Shown in pieces: positions 23,032 through 31,484 of a stretch of 64,000 nucleotides of DNA (position 1 is its first letter; the number at the start of each line of letters is the position of its first letter). The stretch is from Thiobacillus sp. (lineage in GTDB: Bacteria; Pseudomonadota; Gammaproteobacteria; Burkholderiales; Thiobacillaceae): positions 27,783 to 91,782 of the forward strand of contig JANJXT010000039.1 of assembly GCA_024708885.1 (NCBI GenBank). The letters run 5' to 3'. The translations under genes and the position numbers were made by a program. The notes beneath the pieces were generated by a model. It was not told the DNA's origin. It worked only from the letters and a program-made list of their open reading frames with translations, and did not search any database.

Positions 23032-24094
23032 AATCATCGAAGAACTGCGTGCCGGCCGCATGGTCGTGCTGGTCGACGAGGAAGACCGCGAGAACGAGGG
23101 CGACCTGGTGATGGCCGCCGAGCACGTCACGCCGGACGCGATCAATTTCATGGCGAAGTACGGTCGCGGCCTCATCTGCCTCACCCTCACCGACGCGCGC
23201 TGCCGCCAGCTGGGCCTGAAGCAGATGGTGTCGGACAACCAGACCCCGCACGGCACCGCGTTCACCGTGTCGATCGAGGCGGCCGAAGGCGTGACCACCG
23301 GCATTTCCGCCGGTGACCGCGCGGTGACCATTCAGGCCGCGGTGAAGAAGGACGCCAAACCTTCCGACATCGTCCAGCCCGGCCACGTCTTCCCGCTGCG
23401 CGCGCAGCCCGGCGGCGTGCTGGTGCGCGCCGGCCACACCGAGGCCGGCTGCGACCTCGCCGCACTCGCCGGATGCGAACCCGCGACGGTGATCTGCGAA
23501 ATCCTCAAGGACGACGGCAGCATGGCGCGCCTGCCCGACCTGGTGCCGTTCGCGCAGGCGCACGGTCTCAAGATCGGCACCATCGCCGACCTCATCCACT
23601 ACCGCAGCCAGACCGAAAGCCTGGTCGAGCGCGCCGCCGACCGCCTGGTGCAGACCGTGTACGGCGCGTTCCGCCTCCTTGCCTACCGCGACAAGTGCGC
23701 CGGCGAAACCCATCTCGCACTCGTCAAGGGCGAGATCCATACCGACCGCGAGACCCTGGTGCGCGTGCACGAGCCATTGAGCGTGATGGACTTCCTCGAC
23801 GTCACCGGCAGCGGCCACTCCTGGCCCATCCTCGGCGCGATGGAGCGCATCGCCGAATCGCAGTCCGGCGTGCTGGTGCTCCTGCATCGGCCGGAAACCG
23901 CCGACGCGCTGCTCGCCCGGGTCAATCCGTCGCCGGTCGACAGCCGCAAGCATGATCTGCGCGACTACGGCATCGGCGCGCAGATCCTGCGCGACCTCGG
24001 CGTCGGCAAGATGCGCCTGCTCGCCAGTCCGCGCAAGATGCCGGCGATGGACGGCTTCGGCCTCGAAGTCACCGGCCATTCCGAAAAAGCCTGA
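23009..24094 (+). CDS. ribBA: DHBP synthase with degenerate GTP cyclohydrolase II domain (RibBX type)
   Basis: 361 residues. The N-terminal half is a complete 3,4-dihydroxy-2-butanone 4-phosphate synthase: VDEEDRENEGDLV, NQTPHGTAFTVS, and HTEAGCDLAAL with the catalytic acidic and histidine residues. The C-terminal half aligns with GTP cyclohydrolase II in outline (VRVHEPLSVMDFL, DYGIGAQILRDLGV) but lacks the three zinc cysteines and the GSQRCDC stretch; VTGSGHSWPI stands there instead. GTP cyclohydrolase activity is therefore unlikely, and a separate ribA is expected elsewhere. The ATG at 23009 lies within the end of ribE, indicating coupled translation. Confidence 0.92.
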   Translation: MSLASTPEIIEELRAGRMVVLVDEEDRENEGDLVMAAEHVTPDAINFMAKYGRGLICLTLTDARCRQLGLKQMVSDNQTPHGTAFTVSIEAAEGVTTGISAGDRAVTIQAAVKKDAKPSDIVQPGHVFPLRAQPGGVLVRAGHTEAGCDLAALAGCEPATVICEILKDDGSMARLPDLVPFAQAHGLKIGTIADLIHYRSQTESLVERAADRLVQTVYGAFRLLAYRDKCAGETHLALVKGEIHTDRETLVRVHEPLSVMDFLDVTGSGHSWPILGAMERIAESQSGVLVLLHRPETADALLARVNPSPVDSRKHDLRDYGIGAQILRDLGVGKMRLLASPRKMPAMDGFGLEVTGHSEKA

Positions 24095-24115
24095 TTGTTT
24101 GACCAAGGACTCAGC

Positions 24116-24583
24116 ATGGGAACCTCCAGCAACATCTCCGAACTCGACCCCGTCTATCAGGGCAAGGGGCTCAGGATCGGCATCGTCATGAGCCGCTTCA
24201 ACAAGGACATCTGCGAAGGCCTGCTCTCGGCCTGCGAAACCGAACTCGTGCGCCTGGGCGTGGCGAAGGCCGACATCCTGCTGGTCAACGTGCCCGGCGC
24301 GCTGGAACACCCGCTCGCGCTGCAGAAAATGGCGCAGTCCGGCAAGTTCGACGCGCTCGTCGCGCTCGGCGCCGTGGTGCGCGGCGACACCTACCATTTC
24401 GAAGTGGTTTCCAACGAGTCGGCGCGCGGCATCCTCGACGTGCAACTGCAAACCGGCGTACCCATCGCCACGGCCATCCTCACCGTCGAAACCGAGGAGC
24501 AGGGCCACGCACGCATGCGGGAAAAAGGCCGCGACGCCGCGCGCGTGGCGATCGAGATGGCCAACCTGCTGAAGCTTCTGTGA
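24116..24583 (+). CDS. ribH: 6,7-dimethyl-8-ribityllumazine synthase
   Basis: 155 residues, lumazine synthase fold: [16 protein letters not shown] at the start, [15 protein letters not shown] for substrate binding, [20 protein letters not shown] with the catalytic histidine, and [16 protein letters not shown]. It condenses the RibB product with the aminopyrimidine before RibE acts. The start is ATG 24116 with AAGGA upstream; an in-frame ATG at 24095 right after ribBA lacks a ribosome site. One base separates its stop from nusB, so the order ribE-ribBA-ribH-nusB is a single operon, as in many Proteobacteria. Confidence 0.95.
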   Translation: MGTSSNISELDPVYQGKGLRIGIVMSRFNKDICEGLLSACETELVRLGVAKADILLVNVPGALEHPLALQKMAQSGKFDALVALGAVVRGDTYHFEVVSNESARGILDVQLQTGVPIATAILTVETEEQGHARMREKGRDAARVAIEMANLLKLL

Positions 24584-24584
24584 G

Positions 24585-25022
24585 ATGGCGGGTTCCCGCA
24601 AAAACGCGCGCGAATTCGCCCTGCAGGGGCTGTACGCCTGGCTGGTCGGCGGCGCCGACGTCACCCTCATCGCCGCCAATCTCAAGGAAGACGAGCAATT
24701 TCGGCGTGCCGACGAGGATTACTTCCGCACCCTGCTGTACGGCGCACTGAAGGACGAGGACCTGCTGAGCTCGCGCATCGCACCGCTGCTCGACCGCCCC
24801 ATCGCCGAACTCTCCCCCATCGAACGCGGTATCCTGCTCCTCGGCGCTTACGAGCTCGTCCACTGCCCCGACGTGCCCTGGCGCGTCGCGATCAACGAAG
24901 GCGTCGAACTGGCGAAAAAGTTCGGCGGCACCGACGGCCACAAGTACATCAACGGCGTGCTCGACAAATTGGCGCAGGACGTGCGTGCGGTGGAGATCGG
25001 GGCGGCGAAAGGCAGAAGCTAG
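24585..25022 (+). CDS. nusB: transcription antitermination factor NusB
   Basis: 145 residues, all-helical NusB fold: KNAREFALQGLYAWLV at the N-terminus, AELSPIERGILLLGAYEL in the middle, and VAINEGVELAKKFGGTDGHK with KYINGVLDKLA towards the end. NusB with S10 (NusE) binds boxA RNA and supports rRNA transcription. It begins one base after ribH. The final serine and stop codons (AGC TAG) are the first five-plus bases of the heptamer array that follows, so the repeat has grown into or up to the coding end. Confidence 0.95.
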   Translation: MAGSRKNAREFALQGLYAWLVGGADVTLIAANLKEDEQFRRADEDYFRTLLYGALKDEDLLSSRIAPLLDRPIAELSPIERGILLLGAYELVHCPDVPWRVAINEGVELAKKFGGTDGHKYINGVLDKLAQDVRAVEIGAAKGRS

Positions 25023-25154
25023 GAGCTAGGGGCTAGGGGCTAGGGGCTAGGGGCTAGGGGCTAGGGGCTAGGGGCTAGGGGCAGGAAAGAAGCACTATTT
25101 GCGAATTCATCAAGCGCGGCGCAGCCGCACAATCCCCCTAAATCCTAGACCCCA
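25017..25154. repeat. heptamer-array element 2 (nusB-thiL)
   Basis: Left arm 25017-25079: nine heptamers (two AGCTAGG, then seven GGCTAGG). Core 25080-25133 begins GGCAGGAAAGAAGC and includes ATTCATCAAG (25105-25114) and GCGGC-GCA-GCCGC (25116-25128). Right arm 25134-25154: CCCCCTA, AATCCTA, GACCCCA. Overlaps the nusB stop and ends six bases before the thiL ATG. Confidence 0.88.
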
Positions 25155-25159
25155 ACTCC

Positions 25160-26113
25160 ATGGAATTCTCCCTCATCGCCCGCCACTTCACCCGCGCCAC
25201 GCCCGGCGCGGTGCTGGGTGTGGGCGACGACTGCGCGCTGCTGGCGCCGACGCCGGGCATGCAGCTCGCGGTGTCGACCGACATGCTGCTCGAAGGCCGG
25301 CATTTTTCGCCGCAGGACGGGCCGGCGGGGATCGGGCACAAGGCGCTCGCGGTGAACCTCTCCGACCTCGCGGCGATGGGGGCGACGCCGCGCTGGGCGA
25401 CGCTGGCGATCGCACTGCCGGCGGAGGACGACGCATGGCTGAGGGCGTTCTCACGCGGCTTTTTCCGCATTGCGGAGCAACACGGTATCGAGCTGGTCGG
25501 CGGCGACACCACGCGCGGGCCGCTCACGCTGGCCGTCACGGTCGTCGGCGAGGTGCCGCCCGGACTGGCACTGCGCCGCGACGGCGCGCAGCCTGGCGAC
25601 GATGTCTGGGTGTCGGGCGTGCTCGGCTCGGCTGCGCTCGCGCTGGCCTATCGCCAGGGGCGCGTATCGATGGACCCGCTCGACGCCGCGCGCGTGCTGC
25701 CCGCGCTCTACCTGCCGACGCCGCGTGTCGCGCTCGGCATCGCGCTGCGCGGCGTCGCCTCCGCGGCGATCGACATTTCCGACGGCCTGCTCGCCGACCT
25801 CGGCCACATTCTCGAACGCTCCGGCGTCGGCGCCACGCTCGAATTCGGCGCGCTGCCGACGCTGCCCGCCGTTCAGCAATACCTGCACGAGGACGTGACG
25901 CGCGAAGCCGTGCTGGCGGGCGGCGACGACTACGAACTGTGCTTCACCGCACCCGCCGCCCGACGCGACGCGGTGCTTGCCGCCGCGCAGCAGACCGGCG
26001 TCGCGGTGACGCGCATCGGCACGATCGGCGCCGAAGCAAGCCTCACCGTGCGCGATGCCGACGGCCAGCCGCTGCACCTCGGCAAGACGGGCTATGACCA
26101 CTTCGCCGCGTGA
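25160..26113 (+). CDS. thiL: thiamine-monophosphate kinase
   Basis: 317 residues of the ATP-grasp-like PurM/ThiL fold. The N-terminal nucleotide and metal part shows VGDDCALLAPTPG, STDMLLEGRHF and NLSDLAAMGATPRW; later GGDTTRGP, the strand AAIDISDGLLADLGHI and AGGDDYELCFTAP are all family hallmarks. It phosphorylates thiamine monophosphate to the active diphosphate. There is no Shine-Dalgarno before the ATG: the upstream sequence is the right arm of heptamer element 2. It overlaps pgpA by 20 bases. Confidence 0.95.
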   Translation: MEFSLIARHFTRATPGAVLGVGDDCALLAPTPGMQLAVSTDMLLEGRHFSPQDGPAGIGHKALAVNLSDLAAMGATPRWATLAIALPAEDDAWLRAFSRGFFRIAEQHGIELVGGDTTRGPLTLAVTVVGEVPPGLALRRDGAQPGDDVWVSGVLGSAALALAYRQGRVSMDPLDAARVLPALYLPTPRVALGIALRGVASAAIDISDGLLADLGHILERSGVGATLEFGALPTLPAVQQYLHEDVTREAVLAGGDDYELCFTAPAARRDAVLAAAQQTGVAVTRIGTIGAEASLTVRDADGQPLHLGKTGYDHFAA

Positions 26114-26618
26114 CCCTGCAAGCGGTAGAGCGGCCGGGGAGAAGGCCGATGCGCGCTTCCTCCTCGCACACCCCGCGCACCTCATCGCCTTCGGCTTCGG
26201 TACGGGACTCGCACCGAAGGCGCCCGGCACCGTCGGCACCCTGCTCGGCCTGCCGCTGTTCTGGCTGATCGACGCCGCCGCACCCGATTTCGCCAACCGC
26301 ATCGCCCTTCTCGCCGCCGCCTTCCTCGTCGGCGTATGGGCGTGCGCGCGCGCCGGGCGCGCGCTGGGCGTCGCCGACCACGGCGGCATCGTATGGGACG
26401 AGATCGTCGCCTTCGCGCTGGTGCTGGTGTTCACCCCGCCGGGCTGGCCGTGGATCGCGGCGGCCTTTGCGCTCTTCCGCGTGTTCGATATCCTGAAGCC
26501 CTGGCCGATCCGCATCGCCGACGCGCGACTGAAAAACGGCTTCGGCGTGATGTTCGACGATCTGCTGGCGGCGCTCTACGCGATCGCTGCCCTGAAAGGA
26601 TTGCAATGGCTCGCGTGA
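26094..26618 (+). CDS. pgpA: phosphatidylglycerophosphatase A
   Basis: 174 residues. Conserved family blocks are GFGTGLAPKAPGTVGTLLGL, GIVWDEIVAFALVL, RVFDILKPWPI and NGFGVMFDDLLAALYA, with about four membrane helices between them. It removes the phosphate from phosphatidylglycerophosphate in the inner membrane, making phosphatidylglycerol. The ATG at 26094 lies inside the end of thiL, the order thiL-pgpA being common. It overlaps the next gene by 13 bases, so translation is coupled throughout. Confidence 0.93.
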   Translation: MTTSPRDPASGRAAGEKADARFLLAHPAHLIAFGFGTGLAPKAPGTVGTLLGLPLFWLIDAAAPDFANRIALLAAAFLVGVWACARAGRALGVADHGGIVWDEIVAFALVLVFTPPGWPWIAAAFALFRVFDILKPWPIRIADARLKNGFGVMFDDLLAALYAIAALKGLQWLA

Positions 26619-27103
26619 GCGAAGAAGAACTGCAAAGCCTCGCGGCGGAGCTGAGCGAGAAGCTGCGTGCGCGCGGCTGGATGCTCGCCACCGCCGAATC
26701 GTGCACCGGCGGCTGGGTCGGACACCTGCTTACCGCGCTGCCGGGCAGCTCGGGGTGGTACGAGCGCGGCTTCATCACCTACGCCAACGCTGCCAAGGTG
26801 GAAATGCTCGGCGTACCGGAAGCGCTCCTCGCCACGCACGGCGCGGTCTCCGAGGAAACCGCCATGGCGATGGCCGCCGGCGCGCTGAAGCACAGCCACG
26901 CCCAGGCCGCACTCGCCATCTCCGGCATCGCCGGCCCCGGCGGCGGCACCCCGCAGAAACCCGTCGGCCTGGTGTGCTACGGCTGGGCGCTCGCGGACGG
27001 CACCGTGCTCTCCTCCACCTGCCGCCTCGACGGCGACCGCGAGGAAATCCGCTCGCGTGCGGTGGCGGCGGCGCTCAGGGGACTGATCGAACTGCTCGGG
27101 TAG
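26606..27103 (+). CDS. pncC: PncC/CinA-C nicotinamide-nucleotide amidase
   Basis: 165 residues, only the C-terminal CinA domain: TAESCTGGWVGHLLTALPGS with the catalytic serine region, ERGFITYANAAKVEMLGV, and ISGIAGPGGGTPQKPVGLV. Stand-alone forms of this length hydrolyse nicotinamide mononucleotide to nicotinate mononucleotide in pyridine nucleotide salvage. The ATG at 26606 overlaps pgpA, with AAAGGA upstream. Last gene before heptamer element 3. The order pgpA-cinA-recA is conserved in many Proteobacteria; here a convergent regulator is inserted before recA. Confidence 0.93.
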   Translation: MARVSEEELQSLAAELSEKLRARGWMLATAESCTGGWVGHLLTALPGSSGWYERGFITYANAAKVEMLGVPEALLATHGAVSEETAMAMAAGALKHSHAQAALAISGIAGPGGGTPQKPVGLVCYGWALADGTVLSSTCRLDGDREEIRSRAVAAALRGLIELLG

Positions 27104-27199
27104 TTACAAGTTGCAAGTTGCAAGGAAAGAATGGCCTGTGCCGCGCGCTCTAACTTGTACCTTGTACCTTGTAACTTGTAACTTGTAACTTGTAACTTG
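27104..27199. repeat. heptamer-array element 3 (pncC-WYL)
   Basis: Left arm 27104-27124: TTACAAG, TTGCAAG, TTGCAAG. Core 27125-27150, beginning GAAAGAATGGCC. Right arm 27151-27199: TAACTTG, two TACCTTG, then four TAACTTG. The arms are reverse complements and could fold into a long stem. It lies between two gene ends (convergent) and starts right after the pncC stop codon. Confidence 0.9.
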
Positions 27200-27202
27200 A
27201 AC

Positions 27203-28093
27203 CTATCCGAACGCCCACCCGGCGAACGGCTCGATCTCGTCGCGGTTCAGCAGCATGAGCTGATAGGCATTGGGATTCCGGCTGTGGTCCGCGCTGGTGT
27301 CGACGCCGAGACGCTGCAGCGTGTAGCCGAGCAGCGCGCGGCGCACGTTCACCTCGATGAGTTCGCCGGCGGCACCGTAGTCGAACAGCAGGTTTTCGCG
27401 CCGTGCCGGGTCGAGTCCACGGTGCGGCGCGAGTTTCAGGCTGACCCACTCGACCCAGTCGTCGTCGTACTGCGCGGCGGAGTCGGCGGGCGTGTCGAGG
27501 CATTCGGCCTCGACGATGCGCGACAGGACGAAATCGCGAAACTCGCAGTGCGCGTCGCTGTAGGCGCGCACGTGCCAGCGCAGCCCGGTGTCGACCAGGG
27601 TGTGCGGTTCGAGGATGCGCACCCCAGCACGGCCGGCACTCGTGAGTGAGCGATAACGCACGCGCAGCTTGCGCCGCGCCCGGATGGCGCGGGTGATCTG
27701 CGCCAGCGTGGCGGCCGATGGCAGGCGCAGCGGCAGCGGCAAGGCCGCGGTGGAGACGCCGTAGAGCAGCGTGTCGCCGTAAGGACCGTTGGCCACCGCG
27801 AGATTGGCCGCGACGAGCGGCAGCACCGCCGCGGGGGCAAGGTCGGCGAACACCGCGGCGAAGCCCGCCGCCGGCTCGAAGCCGAACACCGCATGGTTGT
27901 AGACGAGGTTGCCGGGGGCGAGACTGCCGTAGAGCTTGAGGTCCTTGGTCGCCGCCGGATCGGACAGGCCGAATGCGCGGGCGACGTCGCTGCGCGTCAC
28001 CACTCCCGCATAGTAAGCCATCACTTCGACATATTGCAGGCGCTGGCGCGTCGCCCATTTCAGGTCGGCATGCAGTTTTTCCTTGGTATCCAT
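27203..28093 (-). CDS. WYL-domain transcriptional regulator, BrxR/CapW-like
   Basis: 296 residues. The N-terminal winged helix reads LKWATRQRLQYVEVMAYYAG, then RSDVARAFGLSDPAATKDLK and LAPGNLVYNHAVFGF, strongly recalling the BrxR/CapW repressors of BREX, CBASS and other phage-defence islands. The middle is a WYL domain (RKLRVRYRSL, PHTLVDTGLRWHVRAYSD, FRDFVLSRI), and the end is a WCX-like extension. WYL domains in this class are thought to sense nucleic acid or nucleotide signals. No defence gene is next to it: neighbours are pncC and, divergently, recA. The ATG at 28093 lies 186 bases from recA's ATG, so the shared region may regulate both. Confidence 0.85.
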   Translation of the reverse strand: MDTKEKLHADLKWATRQRLQYVEVMAYYAGVVTRSDVARAFGLSDPAATKDLKLYGSLAPGNLVYNHAVFGFEPAAGFAAVFADLAPAAVLPLVAANLAVANGPYGDTLLYGVSTAALPLPLRLPSAATLAQITRAIRARRKLRVRYRSLTSAGRAGVRILEPHTLVDTGLRWHVRAYSDAHCEFRDFVLSRIVEAECLDTPADSAAQYDDDWVEWVSLKLAPHRGLDPARRENLLFDYGAAGELIEVNVRRALLGYTLQRLGVDTSADHSRNPNAYQLMLLNRDEIEPFAGWAFG

Positions 28094-28193
28094 GGCGCTC
28101 GCTCCGCTCGAGCCGGTTTGCGGGAGATTATAGGCGTGTGACGATCAAATACAATCAACGAGATACTATTTTGTGTTTAGGTGATATTTTTTA

Positions 28194-28222
28194 TTGACAT
28201 TACGAAAAGTATTGCCTACAGT
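28194..28222 (+). promoter_or_regulatory. recA: recA promoter
   Basis: TTGACA (28194-28199), a perfect -35, then 17 bases and TACAGT (28217-28222), which matches four of six -10 positions. It lies in an unusually AT-rich stretch 58 bases before the ATG. No LexA box of the CTGT-N8-ACAG type overlaps it. Confidence 0.75.
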
Positions 28223-28279
28223 ACCGCCATGCCCGCCACCCGACGGCGGGCCCGCCACCATCCCAAGGAGAGAGCAACC

Positions 28280-29306
<1,027 letters not shown>

Positions 29307-29332
<26 letters not shown>

Positions 29333-29783
29333 GCCGGGCGACCTGCGCGAGCGCGCGCTGGCGCTCCTGGCGCGCCGCGAGCACACCCGCGTTGAACTCG
29401 CGCGCAAGCTCGCGGCCGGCGGTTTCGACGCCGAGGACGTGTGGCCGCTGCTCGACGAATTCGAGGCGCGCAACTGGCTGTCCGACCGGCGCTTCGCCGA
29501 AAGCTGGATCGCCGACCACCGCGCCAAGGCCGGCAGCATCCGGCTTGCCTACGAGCTGCGCCAGCGTGGCGTTCCCGATGCAGTGATCGACGACGTCCTC
29601 GGCGCACAGCGCGACAGCGAAATCGAGCGTGCCCGCACCGTGTGGCAGAAAAAATTCGCCGCCCCGCCCGCCAGCGCCGCGGAAAAGGCCAGGCAGATAC
29701 GCTTCCTCATGGGCCGCGGCTTCGCGGCGGACGTCATCACGCGAATGCTGCGCGGCGCCGGCGACGCCGCCACCTCCGATTGA
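29307..29783 (+). CDS. recX: regulatory protein RecX
   Basis: 158 residues, three-helix repeats: [40 protein letters not shown] then [20 protein letters not shown], and [20 protein letters not shown]. RecX binds within the RecA filament groove and limits its activity. The start is ATG 29307 inside the 3' end of recA; the purine-rich recA tail serves as ribosome site. Ends just before structured repeat copy C. Confidence 0.93.
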
Positions 29784-29821
29784 CCGCTCGCAGCGACCGC
29801 ACGGCGTACCGAGCGCCCCCA

Positions 29822-29999
29822 TGCAGGAGGCACGCCCCCGGGCCGATGCCGTGAAACCTGCACCGCCCCAATCGCGGAGCACCCGGAGGGCATAAAGGCG
29901 CCGGCCGTGGTTGTTGCCGCGTAAGCGGCTTCAGTGCATGGCTGTTGCTGCTTCAGCAGCTTACAGACATGGCCTCCCCCTTGCGGGTGCGCCTACGAC
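29822..29999. repeat. dispersed structured intergenic repeat, copy C
   Basis: A shorter copy in the convergent gap recX/cytochrome c4. It retains GGGCCGATGCCGTGA, GAGCACCCGGAGGGCATAAA and CCCTTGCGGGTGCGCCTAC. Its hairpin unit is present twice in a row (29907-29971). Confidence 0.8.
29907..29971. repeat. tandem nested hairpins in repeat copy C
   Basis: First unit: GTGGTTGT (29907-29914) with inner GCCGC/GCGGC (29916-29920, 29925-29929), as in copy B. Second unit: outer CATGGCTGT (29937-29945) against ACAGACATG (29963-29971), eight of nine pairs, and inner GCTGC/GCAGC (29947-29951, 29956-29960). The second inner stem is a third pairing sequence. Confidence 0.75.
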
Positions 30000-30020
30000 A
30001 CGGGCTCGCGCGGCGGGTGC

Positions 30021-30611
30021 CTACTTCCCGCTCAGGTAGCGGGCCACCGCTTCGATTTCCAGCTCGGTGAGCTTGGAGGCGATCGACTGCATCACCGCGT
30101 TGTCGTTGGTGCGCTCGCGGGTGTTGAAATCCTTCAGCTGGATGACCAGATAGCGCGCGTGCTGGCCGGCCAGGCGCGGCAGCGTGTCCGTGCCGGCAGC
30201 CTCGGCGCCGTGGCACGAGGCGCAGCTGGCCACCCCCGACCACTTGTTGCCGTTCTTGTAGATGTACTCGCCCACCGCCGCGAACTCGGGTTCGGACACA
30301 CGATGCGCCTGCGGCGGCTTGCTGCTGAAGTAGGCACCGAGTGCCGCAATGTCGGCTTCATCGAGGCCCTCTGCCATCGAGTTCATCGTGCCCTTGCGCA
30401 GCCCGCTCTTGAAGTCCGTCAACTGCTTGGTGATGTAGGCCGCGCTCTGTCCGGCAAGACGCGGATACACGGCGTTGGAGTTCTCGCCCTCCTTGCCATG
30501 ACAGAGGTGGCAGACCTGCGAGACGATGGCCTCGGCCCGGGCGAGATCGGCTGCCTGCGCAGTACCCGCGACGAGGCCGAGCGCGGCGAGGAAAGCAAGG
30601 GGGCGAATCAT
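30021..30611 (-). CDS. diheme cytochrome c4
   Basis: 196 residues: signal peptide (MIRPLAFLAALGLVAGTAQA) and two similar cytochrome c domains with heme sites CHLCH (about residue 35) and CASCH (about residue 137). Each is followed by the family stretch PRLAGQ, then AAYITKQLTDFKSG or ARYLVIQLKDFNT, the pattern of cytochrome c4. It is a periplasmic carrier between the bc1 complex and terminal oxidases or nitrogen-oxide reductases. The ATG at 30611 has GGAGA upstream. Single gene, convergent with recX across repeat copy C. Confidence 0.9.
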   Translation of the reverse strand: MIRPLAFLAALGLVAGTAQAADLARAEAIVSQVCHLCHGKEGENSNAVYPRLAGQSAAYITKQLTDFKSGLRKGTMNSMAEGLDEADIAALGAYFSSKPPQAHRVSEPEFAAVGEYIYKNGNKWSGVASCASCHGAEAAGTDTLPRLAGQHARYLVIQLKDFNTRERTNDNAVMQSIASKLTELEIEAVARYLSGK

Positions 30612-30855
30612 GTGGAATCTCCGATGGGTAAATTTATGTAGCCGAGAATCATAACCGAAGGACCGCCTTCGCCGTTTACGCAATGCGCGTGACGCGCGTG
30701 CTGCCGACGGGACTAGACCGTTGCGCATAGACCATCTGCCTGACGCTGCGGCGGCGCGGCCACGCTATCGTGAACGTACCGAGCGAACCGAGGGAAAACC
30801 TGCAAGGCGACCCTCCACCCGGTTTCTGTAATTCACGAAAGAATGGAGGCCCATC

Positions 30856-31155
30856 ATGAAAACCCACGCATCCCATCCTCTTCTCGCCGGCCTTCTCGGC
30901 GTCGCGCTGACGGCGGCGTTTTCCGGCGCCGTCTCCGCCATGGACCCGGACGAGGCACGACTCGTCAATCAGGGCTGGGTGCCGCACAGTGAAACCGCGT
31001 CGCATGCAGACGGCAACCCTGGCTCCAACGACCCGTGTGCCAGCAGCAGCAGCTACGTGGCCGCAGCCTACCAGGGCACCTCGATGCGGGCGAACGCCGA
31101 AAACGAAGGCGAGCTCGGCTTCACCGATCCGCGGCCGGGCGACAGCAGTTACTGA
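30856..31155 (+). CDS. small secreted protein of unknown function
   Basis: 99 residues. A signal peptide (hydrophobic residues 9-26, cleavage after SGAVSA) precedes a polar mature part of about 70 residues rich in serine, asparagine and glycine (NPGSNDPCASSSSYVAAAYQ), ending DPRPGDSSY. One cysteine only. No domain is recognised. The ribosome site GGAGG lies seven bases before the ATG, and codon use is like that of the neighbours, so it is probably real. It stands alone between the cytochrome c4 gene and the rubrerythrin group. Confidence 0.6.
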   Translation: MKTHASHPLLAGLLGVALTAAFSGAVSAMDPDEARLVNQGWVPHSETASHADGNPGSNDPCASSSSYVAAAYQGTSMRANAENEGELGFTDPRPGDSSY

Positions 31156-31484
31156 GTCTGCCAGACGAACGCCGCGCCGGCACGCCCCCGGCGTTCGCCG
31201 GGGCAACGGGCATGACGCGTTGCCACCCACAGGCCATGAACCTGGATTCCGCACCACAGAGACACTCGAAAAACAGGGAGCTCCGCACTTTTCCCCGCTC
31301 ATCCATCGGGTGCGCCACGGCAAGAATGCAACCATATGGTTTTGCTCGCTGTTCTCTGTGTCTCTGTGCTTCAACTGCTTTTTCCAGGATGAAACCGGCC
31401 CCTGCCCGTTGCCCTCCCCCGCAAGCAGGAGAGGGGGCAAAGGCTCGCTTCGCGCGCTTTACGTTAACGGCAGCACGGTACCCG
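31156..31484. other. intergenic region with hairpins
   Basis: 329 bases between two gene ends. CGAACGCCG / CGGCGTTCG (31166-31197) can pair right after the small secreted gene. At about 31411-31465 is a REP-like stretch (CCCCCGCAAGCAGGAGAGGG, then TCGCTTCGCG and GTTAACG) related to 18.6 kb. An AT-richer piece at 31255-31385 shows no gene. Confidence 0.5.
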
